DNA of 64,000 bases from Hymenobacter translucens (GTDB lineage: Bacteria; Bacteroidota; Bacteroidia; Cytophagales; Hymenobacteraceae), in contig NZ_JAJERB010000005.1 in NCBI RefSeq assembly GCF_020685205.1, positions 248,001 to 312,000 of the forward strand, in the 5' to 3' direction. Under the pieces are notes generated by a model. It made no database searches and was not told where the DNA came from. It saw nothing but the letters and a program-made list of their open reading frames with translations. Position 1 is the stretch's first letter, and the number at the start of each line of letters is the position of its first letter. This document shows positions 42,492 to 49,683 of this stretch, piece after piece. Made by a program: the position numbers and the translations under genes.

Positions 42492-43166
42492 TTACAGCAC
42501 CACCCGGTAGCCCACCCCGCGCACGGTCTCGAGCCAGTCCACGTCGGCATACTTGCCAAGCTTCTTGCGCAGGTTCTTGATGTGCGCATCGATGTAGTTG
42601 GAATCAAAGCCCAGGTCGGGCAGGTTACCCCAGATGTGCTCGGTGAGCTGCAGGCGGGTAAGCACGCGGTTGCGGTTGAGCACTAGGTAACTCAGAATGT
42701 CGAACTCCTTGACTGACAAAGCTACCTCCTGCCCCTCAAAGAGCAACCGGCGGGCCTGTAAATCGAGCTCAAACGCGCGGCAGGCCGTCAGGGGCTTATG
42801 CAGGCCGAAGCGCCGCCGCGTGATGGCGTGCATGCGGGCCAGTAGCTCAGGGAGCGAAAAGGGCTTCGCCAGGTAGTCATCGGCTCCCAGTTCCAGGCCG
42901 CGGATCCGGTCTTCCACGGCGCCACGGGCCGTCAGGATGATGACCGCGGCTGTCAGCTCATTCTCCTTGGCCTCGGCTAGTACCTGCAGCCCGTCGCCAT
43001 CGGGCAAACCCAGGTCGAGCAGCACGAAGTCAAATACGTTGTCGGCCAGCTCCGCGCGAGCTTCGCGCGCGGTGCGGGCCACCGCGCAGGTGAAGTTCTG
43101 CTGGTGCAGAAACAAGCTCAGCTCCCGGGCTAGGGTACGTTCGTCTTCGACGATGAGGACGGTCAT
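42492..43166 (-). CDS. OmpR/PhoB-family response regulator
   Basis: 224 residues. Receiver domain with acidic pair in VEDE (7-8), phosphoacceptor Asp51 (VLLDLGLPDGDG), Thr79 (IILTARG) and Lys101 (AKPFSLPEL). C-terminal winged helix (FELDLQARRLLFEGQEVALS to VRGVGYRVVL) binds DNA as direct repeats with about 11-bp period, matching the ATGATG-N5-ATGATG sites found nearby. Same operon as the kinase (88 bases downstream) and the outer-membrane-like gene upstream (18 bases). Confidence 0.95.
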   Translation of the reverse strand: MTVLIVEDERTLARELSLFLHQQNFTCAVARTAREARAELADNVFDFVLLDLGLPDGDGLQVLAEAKENELTAAVIILTARGAVEDRIRGLELGADDYLAKPFSLPELLARMHAITRRRFGLHKPLTACRAFELDLQARRLLFEGQEVALSVKEFDILSYLVLNRNRVLTRLQLTEHIWGNLPDLGFDSNYIDAHIKNLRKKLGKYADVDWLETVRGVGYRVVL

Positions 43167-43184
43167 GACGAGATAGACGAGGCG

Positions 43185-44132
43185 TTATAGAGTAAGTGAG
43201 ATGCTGGCCGTCAGAAAGGACCGGGCCCGCGTCACGTCCTCGGGCAGCAGGTTCAGGGGCACGGCGTAGCGCCACGCTGCCTGCACGGCTACCTTGCCCT
43301 TGGTGTAGGTCACGGGTACACGCAGCTCCGTGTTGAGCAGGCGGAAGCGCGTGGTTTCTGTCGTTTCCGTTGTCGTGACGGTGCCGCCCGGCCCGGGGCG
43401 GGGGCCACCCCGACCGGGCGGCACCGGAATGTTGCCACGGGTTTGCTGCTGTACCAGGCTGGTTTGCGCAAAGCGCTGCGTACCCATAGTGGCGCTCAGC
43501 CGGGGCTCAAGGGCGATGTAGCCGCCCAGCACCTTGTCGATTTCGAAGTACCGGGAATTGTCCAGGATCAGGAACAGGTCGCTCGACTCGCCGAACACGT
43601 AGGCCGCGTTCAGGCGCGAGTACAGGTAGCCCCAGTCCCAGCCCACGTAGCCATCAAGCGAATTGGTGACACTGGACTTCACCAGGGGGCTGTTAGGCCC
43701 AAACAGAAAGCGCGAGTAGCTGATGGAAGCATCAACTTTTTTCGATAGGTCCCCGTCCCACCCCACCGACACATCGGTCTCGTCAATGAAGCTGGTGGTG
43801 GCAAACAGATTGTAGCTCACCACGGAGCCCCATACCCCGAAACGGCTGGTATAGGTTGCCTCGGCGGCGGCATACGGGTAGCGTTCGGCCTGGGTGCGCC
43901 CAAAAAAAGAGGAGTTGTTGCCCGCGCTAAGCGTAGCTGTAAAACTTCCCCGGCGTTTCTGGACTGGTACGACCGCCGCCGTGTCGGCTATAGTAGCTGC
44001 TCCCGCTGTGGCCGCTTCACCCGGGCTGCCCGCGTCGCGCTGCGCTTGAGCAAGCCGCGGCAGGAAAAAGCCCAGCAATACAAAAATCACCGTAAGCAAA
44101 CCCGCCCGGTGGACCCGCAACCGTATCATCAT
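43185..44132 (-). CDS. Outer-membrane-like hypothetical protein of the two-component operon
   Basis: 315 residues. Signal peptide ends at LAQAQ (about residue 31). After a short Ala-rich linker the sequence is a run of amphipathic strands (GSFTATLSAGNNSSFFGRTQ, SRFGVWGSVVSYNLFATTSF, KVDASISYSRFLFGPN), ending SFLTASISLTL as beta-barrels do. A Gly/Pro insert (PPGRGGPRPGPGG) is probably an external loop. Likely an outer-membrane protein encoded with its regulator. Function unknown. ATG 44132 or 44129 both fit. Confidence 0.7.
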   Translation of the reverse strand: MMIRLRVHRAGLLTVIFVLLGFFLPRLAQAQRDAGSPGEAATAGAATIADTAAVVPVQKRRGSFTATLSAGNNSSFFGRTQAERYPYAAAEATYTSRFGVWGSVVSYNLFATTSFIDETDVSVGWDGDLSKKVDASISYSRFLFGPNSPLVKSSVTNSLDGYVGWDWGYLYSRLNAAYVFGESSDLFLILDNSRYFEIDKVLGGYIALEPRLSATMGTQRFAQTSLVQQQTRGNIPVPPGRGGPRPGPGGTVTTTETTETTRFRLLNTELRVPVTYTKGKVAVQAAWRYAVPLNLLPEDVTRARSFLTASISLTL

Positions 44133-44179
44133 TTCACCTGTCTTCGCCTGTTATACAACGCTCATAAGCGGTTAGGTTC

Positions 44180-44563
44180 TTAGTTTCCTCGTCCACGTAC
44201 AGCTCCCGCAGCGCGTCCTTGGGTGGTGCTGCGGGCGCCCCGGCCGGCTTCCCCTCTATTTCGCGGGCCACGGGCACTGCGCTCCGCCCGTGCACTTCGA
44301 GCCGTGCGGGCCTCAGCGGCCGCTTCAGTGGCTTCCGCCTCATCTATGCGGGCCGGTTTGCGCTTGCGGGCAGTCTGCGGCACGGCCTTAACGGGTGCAT
44401 CCGTGGCTGGCCCTTGCTGGTCGGGGGCGGATCGTAACACCTCCGGCTGCACGTGCGCGGTGGCTTGGTAAGCCACTGCTTCACGCTGCTCCACCGTCGG
44501 GGTTTGCGCCTGAACCGTGAGCAGTGGGAAAGCAAGCAGGAAGAAGAGTAAGGTACCTTTCAT
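44180..44563 (-). CDS. Small secreted Arg/Gly/Ala-rich protein
   Basis: 127 residues from ATG 44563, which gives the signal peptide MKGTLLFFLLAFPLLTVQAQ. The mature part is low complexity with a basic C-terminal half (ARTARSARAERSARGPRNRG, GRGARSTTQGRAAGAVRGRG). It resembles the next protein upstream in its ending (SARGxRxRG, then QGR and RGRG). Probably disordered; possible ligand of nucleic acid or LPS. Position next to the two-component operon suggests co-regulation. A 69-codon frame over the same bases (44134-44343) is rejected. Confidence 0.6.
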   Translation of the reverse strand: MKGTLLFFLLAFPLLTVQAQTPTVEQREAVAYQATAHVQPEVLRSAPDQQGPATDAPVKAVPQTARKRKPARIDEAEATEAAAEARTARSARAERSARGPRNRGEAGRGARSTTQGRAAGAVRGRGN

Positions 44564-44643
44564 TATCGTAAGACGGCTCGTTGAAAGCCAGATTCTAATG
44601 TAGTTCAATTTCGGTAGCCGGGACCTAACCGGCATCAGCCAAC

Positions 44644-44691
44644 AGGCCCGGTTGTCCCACGAACTTTACATGCTCGTCGAACAACCGGGCC
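44644..44691 (-). terminator. Long-loop hairpin between the two RG-rich genes
   Basis: GGCCCGGTTGT (44645-44655) and ACAACCGGGCC (44681-44691) pair around a 25-base loop. No T-run follows, so it may be an mRNA-end hairpin rather than a classical terminator. Confidence 0.4.
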
Positions 44692-44703
44692 CTGGCCTTT
44701 GGC

Positions 44704-45090
44704 TTAGCGGCCGCGTCCCTGGCTCCGTCCCGTTTGACTGGATGCTTGAGCCCGGCCGGCAGAGCCGCCGCGGGTACGCTCCCCACGGGCGCTGCGCTCC
44801 GGGCGAGCGACGCTCCGGCCGCGGGCAGCCGAGCGGCCCTGGCGGGCAACAGTACTGATGGCAGCACCTTTATCGGCGCCGGTAAGCGTAGTGGTCTGAG
44901 CTACGTTACTTACGGCTTGACCGTGATTGGCACGAGCGGTCTGCTGCTGGGTGGAGCTGGCCGGGGTTGCGGGGGTCGGCGCGGCAGCACGCTTGGCTTG
45001 GCCGGCAGCTGCCTGGGGAGCTTGGGCGGAGGCTTCTGAAGCCAGCAGGCTGATGGCAAACAGAGCGGTAGAGAAGAGGAGGGTTTTCAT
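44704..45090 (-). CDS. Small secreted Arg/Gly/Ala-rich protein, paralogue
   Basis: 128 residues from ATG 45090; signal peptide MKTLLFSTALFAISLLASEASAQ. The central part has AQTTTLTGADKGAAISTVAR, and the end is a basic RG-rich tail (ARGRSVARPERSARGERTRG, ending GRSQGRGR) like its neighbour. The longer frame to 45186 is rejected because it passes through the regulatory region. A direct-repeat box (45173-45190) lies about 83 bases before the start, so it is a likely target of the response regulator. Confidence 0.62.
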   Translation of the reverse strand: MKTLLFSTALFAISLLASEASAQAPQAAAGQAKRAAAPTPATPASSTQQQTARANHGQAVSNVAQTTTLTGADKGAAISTVARQGRSAARGRSVARPERSARGERTRGGSAGRAQASSQTGRSQGRGR

Positions 45091-45172
45091 GGTGAGGAGG
45101 AAGAAAAAGTGAAAAAGAAAAAGTTGAAAATTGTACGCGGAGTCAGCGAGTAAGACAAACCTAGTGCGCCAA

Positions 45173-45190
45173 CATGATGCGAACATGATA
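45173..45190. promoter_or_regulatory. Direct-repeat regulator box (2 of 3)
   Basis: CATGATGCGAACATGATA: ATGATG-N5-ATGATA, 11-bp period, upstream of the secreted protein starting at 45090. Confidence 0.55.
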
Positions 45191-45213
45191 AGCGCGGCGG
45201 AAACCAGATAGCC

Positions 45214-45633
45214 CTAGCGGGCCGGCTCGGTAGCCCACAGCTGGGCTTCCGGCAAAACTTCGGGCAGGGGTTGCTCGAGCATCAGTAGCAGCAGTCCGCA
45301 CTGGCGCGGTGTGAGCACACGCAGAAGACCGGCTTGCAACTCAGCGGTTATGGCTTCCGGCGAGGAACCTGCCGGGGTATCCGGGCTTAGGCACCAGTCC
45401 AACGCATCGACCTGGTTCAGGTACCGGGCGATGCAGCGACGCACGGCCAACTGCTGGCGGGTGTTCAAGCGCAGCACATCGGTATAGTAGGCCGTCAGTG
45501 CGGCCGTTTGCTGGGCGAGCGGGTTTCGCTGCGGGGCGGCATACTCTGGGTCGGCATACCGAAAGGCCTGGCTGCGCGCGGGGCAGGCAACAGCGAGCAG
45601 CAGGGCAGTAAGAAGGGGCAGCAGCTTGTTCAT
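45214..45633 (-). CDS. Secreted Spy/CpxP-like helical protein
   Basis: 139 residues from ATG 45633. Signal peptide ends at ARSQA (about residue 23). The mature part is helical with two T-x-x-Q-type turns (VLRLNTRQQLAVRRCIARYL, VLTPRQCGLLLLMLEQ), which recall the LTxxQ motifs of Spy/CpxP periplasmic chaperones, though spacing is shorter than in the family. A direct-repeat box lies about 57 bases upstream. If the likeness is real, the local two-component system would parallel Cpx-like envelope stress control; this is inference. Confidence 0.58.
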   Translation of the reverse strand: MNKLLPLLTALLLAVACPARSQAFRYADPEYAAPQRNPLAQQTAALTAYYTDVLRLNTRQQLAVRRCIARYLNQVDALDWCLSPDTPAGSSPEAITAELQAGLLRVLTPRQCGLLLLMLEQPLPEVLPEAQLWATEPAR

Positions 45634-46012
45634 GGCGCGGTAGTCGTCCGGGTAATTCCCGAAGCTTATGCCCAAACCTACCCCGTCTTCATGATGCCAA
45701 GATGATGAAGCCTGCTAAGGCAATTGAACGGGATACCCCCCTTTACCGGCTTTACCCTGGTGTCTTTAACTGCTCTAAGCGTGGGAGGCCGTGTTTGATC
45801 CACTCGTAACCATGACCCTGCAGGTCGGGCAGAAATCTGCGCAGTTGGGCCGCATCGTTTCGTTGCCCAGGACTTGTAGAGCCTGAGCTGGAATGGCTGC
45901 CGCTTGATCCTTCCCCAAGGGCTTGCGTCCTGTTTATTCGTTTAACCCCGCACAACAGCGTGGTTGCGCTGTCAGCGTGACCTGTTCACGCGTTTTCTCC
46001 CAAACGCCCTGA
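45634..46012. other. Intergenic region with a regulator box
   Basis: Contains the third direct-repeat box near 45690. A minus-strand frame at 45752-45955 shows no recognisable domain and is not called. Confidence 0.45.
45690..45707. promoter_or_regulatory. Direct-repeat regulator box (3 of 3)
   Basis: CATGATGCCAAGATGATG: perfect ATGATG-N5-ATGATG with 11-bp period, 57 bases before the start of the Spy-like gene. Confidence 0.58.
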
Positions 46013-47245
46013 TCAGGGCCGGTCGATGCGGTACAGCCGCCCCTGATCGGTAACTGCATACAAAGCGCCGTCGCTGCCCTGCGCAACGTCGCGGAAGCGC
46101 TGCCCCTCGTTGGCCAGCAGCCGTTCTTCCCCGGTCACCCGGTTGTTCTCAATGACCAGACGCACGATGTGCATACCACTCAGGGAGGCAACAAACAGGT
46201 TGTTGCGCCAGCCGGCTATCCGGTCGCTGCTGTAGAACGTTATCCCGCTGGGCGACACGACCGGGTCCCAGTAATATACCGGCTGCTCCAGCCCGTCGCG
46301 CTGCTGAATACCGCTTCCTACCGGTTGCCCCCCATATTCGATACCGTAGGTAATGGTAGGCCACCCATAATCAGCACCGGCCCGCAGGCGGTTAATTTCA
46401 TCCCCGCCCCGGGGGCCGTGCTCACTTTCCCAGGCTTCCCCGGTTACCGGATGGATTGCCAGCCCCTGCGGATTCCGATGACCGATAGAGTACAGCCCCG
46501 GGCGCGCACCAGCCTGCGCAAAGACCGGGTTACCGGGCGCGGGCTGGCCGTCGCGGGTGATGCGGATGATCTTGCCCAGGGCAGACGTTGCCGACTGGGC
46601 CTGAGGCCGCGTGACCAGATCAGAACGCTCGCCGGTGCTGACCAGCAGGTTGCCTGTGCGGTCAAACACCACTCTGCCTCCGTAGTGGAGGCTGCCGGCG
46701 TACGCGGGCTCAGCGCGGTAGATAACGCTGACGCCTTCCAGGCTCTGCTCATTATTGGCCAGTCGCCCTTTGGCAATGGCTGTCACGTTGCCGTCGGGGC
46801 GGGCTTCCGAAAACGACCAGTACACCATCCGGTTGGTTGAAAAATCAGGATCGAGGCACAGGCCCAGCAAGCCACCCTGCCCGGCCGCATTCACCGGCGG
46901 AACTCCGGTGATGGGCGCACTTACCACGCCGGATGAGCTGACGATACGCAGGCGGCCGGCTTTCTCAGTTACCAGCAGGCGACCGTCGGGCAGAGCGGTA
47001 ATCCCCCAGGGGCTGGCCAGTGAGGACGTCAGAACCGTGGCCCGGTAGCTGCCGGCCGCAGTAGTGACACCGGCCGCCCGGGTTTGCCCGGCAAAGGCCG
47101 GCTGGTAATTCGTATTGGGAGCGTTGGTTTCCACCGGGGGAATGTCGGGTCCTTTCGCGGCAGGGTCTACCGACGTATCACTTTTGCGGGAACAGGACAG
47201 CAAGGCTAGCGAGCAGCCGAGAAGGCAAATCAGGTAGTGTTTCAT
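46013..47245 (-). CDS. PQQ-dependent sugar dehydrogenase-type lipoprotein
   Basis: 410 residues. Lipobox LALLSC (Cys18), a Pro/Asn linker, then a six-bladed beta-propeller of the glucose/sorbosone dehydrogenase family: SPWGITALPDGRLLVTEKAG, GQGGLLGLCLDPDF (catalytic-face Gly-rich loop), LHYGGRVVFD, YSIGHRNPQGLAIHP and SEHGPRGGDEINRL, which supply PQQ/Ca contacts in soluble glucose dehydrogenase. Oxidises aldoses or similar at the cell surface if PQQ is available; no PQQ synthesis genes are seen. Ends NQGRLYRIDRP-like as usual for the family. Confidence 0.9.
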   Translation of the reverse strand: MKHYLICLLGCSLALLSCSRKSDTSVDPAAKGPDIPPVETNAPNTNYQPAFAGQTRAAGVTTAAGSYRATVLTSSLASPWGITALPDGRLLVTEKAGRLRIVSSSGVVSAPITGVPPVNAAGQGGLLGLCLDPDFSTNRMVYWSFSEARPDGNVTAIAKGRLANNEQSLEGVSVIYRAEPAYAGSLHYGGRVVFDRTGNLLVSTGERSDLVTRPQAQSATSALGKIIRITRDGQPAPGNPVFAQAGARPGLYSIGHRNPQGLAIHPVTGEAWESEHGPRGGDEINRLRAGADYGWPTITYGIEYGGQPVGSGIQQRDGLEQPVYYWDPVVSPSGITFYSSDRIAGWRNNLFVASLSGMHIVRLVIENNRVTGEERLLANEGQRFRDVAQGSDGALYAVTDQGRLYRIDRP

Positions 47246-47541
47246 GGCGGATTGACTATTAATGTAGATGACCGGGGCTCTCCTATAACGTTAAACGTCT
47301 GCCCGACGACATTTCTCCGTTTTGCAGACCGTACTCCTGTATTCAGGAAGGGTACTTAATAAAATGAGAACCATCTCGCCCATTTTAAGTTAGGCCGAGG
47401 CACCACCCGTCCGGGCTGAATGCCGGACCCCGGGGCCGCCTGGCTACCGAGCTCGGCCGAAACAAGAAGTGCGGTTCTGCGTTGGCAATCGGGCACCCCG
47501 GCCTTCGTGCCGAACTTCCAACCTGACGTTGCTTTCCCGTT

Positions 47542-49137
47542 ATGCCGCAATCAATCGAACAAGCCACTTTCCACAATTCCTTCGTCGACGAGCTTCCCGG
47601 CGAAGCGTCGATGGACAACCGCCCCCGACAGGTTCCTGGAGCGGCCTATTCCCGCGTGCTTCCTACCCCGGTACGCCAGCCTCGGCTGCTGGCCTGGTCG
47701 GAGGAGCTGGCAGCCGAGCTGGGCCTGAGCCGCCCGCCCGAGCAGGGCCCCGCCGTAGACGTGCTGGCCGGCAACCTGGTTACCGAAACGATGAAGCCGT
47801 TTGCAGCCCGCTACGGTGGGCACCAGTTCGGCAGCTGGGCCGGACAGCTGGGTGACGGCCGGGCAATGTCGCTCGGGGAGCTGTCGGCGGTGGACGGCTC
47901 GCCCCGGGAAATTCAGCTGAAGGGCGCCGGCCCCACCCCCTACTCCCGCCGGGCCGACGGCCGGGCCGTGCTGCGCTCCTCGGTGCGCGAGTTTCTGTGC
48001 AGCGAGGCTATGCACTGGCTGGGCGTACCCACCACGCGTGCCCTGAGCCTGGTAACGACCGGCGACCTGGTGGTGCGGGACATGTTCTACAGCGGCAACC
48101 CCCAGCCCGAGCCCGGCGCCATCGTGGCCCGGGTAGCGCCGACGTTCGTGCGCTTCGGCAACTTTCAGATGATGACCGCGGCCGGGGAGCTGGACAACCT
48201 GCGCACCCTGGCCGACTACGTAATCCGGCGCTACTACCCCGAGCTGGGCGAGCCGTCGGCAGCGGTATACGTGCGCTGGTTCGAGGAAATCTGCCGCCGC
48301 ACCGCCGTGATGATTGCGCACTGGATGACGGTGGGCTTCGTGCACGGGGTGATGAACACCGACAACATGTCGATTTTGGGGCTGACCATCGACTACGGCC
48401 CTTACGGCTGGCTGGAGCCGTACGAGCCGGGCTGGACGCCCAACACAACCGATTTTTCGCACCACCGCTACGCGTTTGGGCAGCAGCCCCGGGTAGCGCT
48501 CTGGAACCTGGTGCAGCTGGGCCGCGCCCTCTCGCCCCTGGTCGATAACGTGGAGGAGCTGAATGCCGGCCTGGACCGCTACAATACGACCCTGAATGAA
48601 ACCCGGCGGGAGCTGTACGGTCGTAAGCTGGGGTTGACCAGCTTTACCAGCGCCGAGGACCTGGCCTTGCTGGAAGTGCTGCCCGAAGCGTTGGCCGATG
48701 GCGTGGTCGACATGACGCTGTTTTTCCGGCGCCTGTCGCACCTGGCTCCCACGCTGATAACCCAGCCTGAGCAGGAAGAAGCACTGCTGGCTGAGCTGGT
48801 GCGCGAAACGTCGTATGTGGAGCTGGGGCCCATCGGGCAGCAGCACCTGCTGCCCTGGCTGCGCCGCTACACCGCTCGTCTGCGCCAGGAAACCACTGAC
48901 CCCGATGCTATCCAAACCGGGATGCTGGCCGCCAACCCCAAGTACGTGCTGCGCAACTACCTCGCCCAGCAGGCCATCGAAGCCGCCGAAACCGGGGACC
49001 TGACGCTGCTGAACCGGCTGATGCAGGTATTGAAAGCACCCTTCGACGAGCAACCCGAACACAATGAGCTGGCAGCCAAGCGTCCGGAATGGGCGCGGGA
49101 AAAGCCGGGCAGCGCCACCTTGTCCTGCAGCTCCTAA
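47542..49137 (+). CDS. selO: Protein adenylyltransferase SelO (YdiU family)
   Basis: 531 residues, family length. Pseudokinase-fold enzyme that AMPylates proteins in redox control. Visible motifs: FAARYGGHQFGSWAGQLGDG, REIQLKGAGPTPYSRRADGR (ATP-binding Lys), HGVMNTDNMSILGLTIDYGP (metal-binding Asn and Asp). The C-terminus SCSS keeps the Cys at the place where some homologues have selenocysteine, which is thought to form a redox switch. ATG 47542 gives the normal N-terminus. A 545-codon antisense frame over the gene is a codon-use shadow. A hairpin terminator follows at 49187. Confidence 0.95.
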   Translation: MPQSIEQATFHNSFVDELPGEASMDNRPRQVPGAAYSRVLPTPVRQPRLLAWSEELAAELGLSRPPEQGPAVDVLAGNLVTETMKPFAARYGGHQFGSWAGQLGDGRAMSLGELSAVDGSPREIQLKGAGPTPYSRRADGRAVLRSSVREFLCSEAMHWLGVPTTRALSLVTTGDLVVRDMFYSGNPQPEPGAIVARVAPTFVRFGNFQMMTAAGELDNLRTLADYVIRRYYPELGEPSAAVYVRWFEEICRRTAVMIAHWMTVGFVHGVMNTDNMSILGLTIDYGPYGWLEPYEPGWTPNTTDFSHHRYAFGQQPRVALWNLVQLGRALSPLVDNVEELNAGLDRYNTTLNETRRELYGRKLGLTSFTSAEDLALLEVLPEALADGVVDMTLFFRRLSHLAPTLITQPEQEEALLAELVRETSYVELGPIGQQHLLPWLRRYTARLRQETTDPDAIQTGMLAANPKYVLRNYLAQQAIEAAETGDLTLLNRLMQVLKAPFDEQPEHNELAAKRPEWAREKPGSATLSCSS

Positions 49138-49186
49138 CTCCCTGAAGCTGATTTTTTTTTCAGCTACTGCGAAAAAATTTCTGCCC

Positions 49187-49219
49187 AAAGGCTCTGGCTT
49201 GCCAGGGCCTTTGCTTTTG
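49187..49219 (+). terminator. Terminator of selO
   Basis: AAAGGC-CTGGC pairs with GCCAG-GCCTTT (one T-G pair inside), followed by TGCTTTT. Confidence 0.65.
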
Positions 49220-49683
49220 GCAGGTTTCTGACCCTGGAATTACCTCGTTTCAAGCTGACCTGCTCCTCGGTTCGGATGCGCCGACGAAGCACTGTGCCCG
49301 CTTTCTTCCCGGCTGGTTTTTGCGGGCAGCGTCGCGCAGAAACAAAGCAATTCACTGAACTTAAGATTATTACTCTTAGCCAATGTAACTATTCTCATCT
49401 GACCTGTTTGTTCCGATGCGTAGTAGACTATTTACCAGGGACCAGCTTCGGACCGGAAGGCAACAGGGTAGCCAGCCTGATCTACTTGCCAAAGAATAGT
49501 AAAAATCCTCTTTAACAATCAAACAAAATAAGCACCGGTCGGGACCAATAAGTTTTCAGTTTTTAACCCAAAAAGTTAAACAAACTGCATTAAAGCTTCA
49601 TAAAAGCTATAAACCACCTAAAACCGACTTTCACGGGCGGCCGTATGTCCGCATGAATTCTTCATAAACCCCTCCCGCTTTTT
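49220..49683. other. Intergenic region upstream of the S8 protease
   Basis: The right part (from about 49500) is AT-rich and must hold the protease promoter; TAAGTTTT near 49549 is a near match to TAnnTTTG. No gene supported. Confidence 0.4.

Noticed and set aside
44134..44343. 69-codon minus-strand frame
   Set aside because: Overlaps the signal-peptide protein at 44180-44563 in another frame and has no supporting feature.
47551..49188. 545-codon open frame on the minus strand
   Set aside because: Antisense shadow of selO with unnatural composition and no motif.
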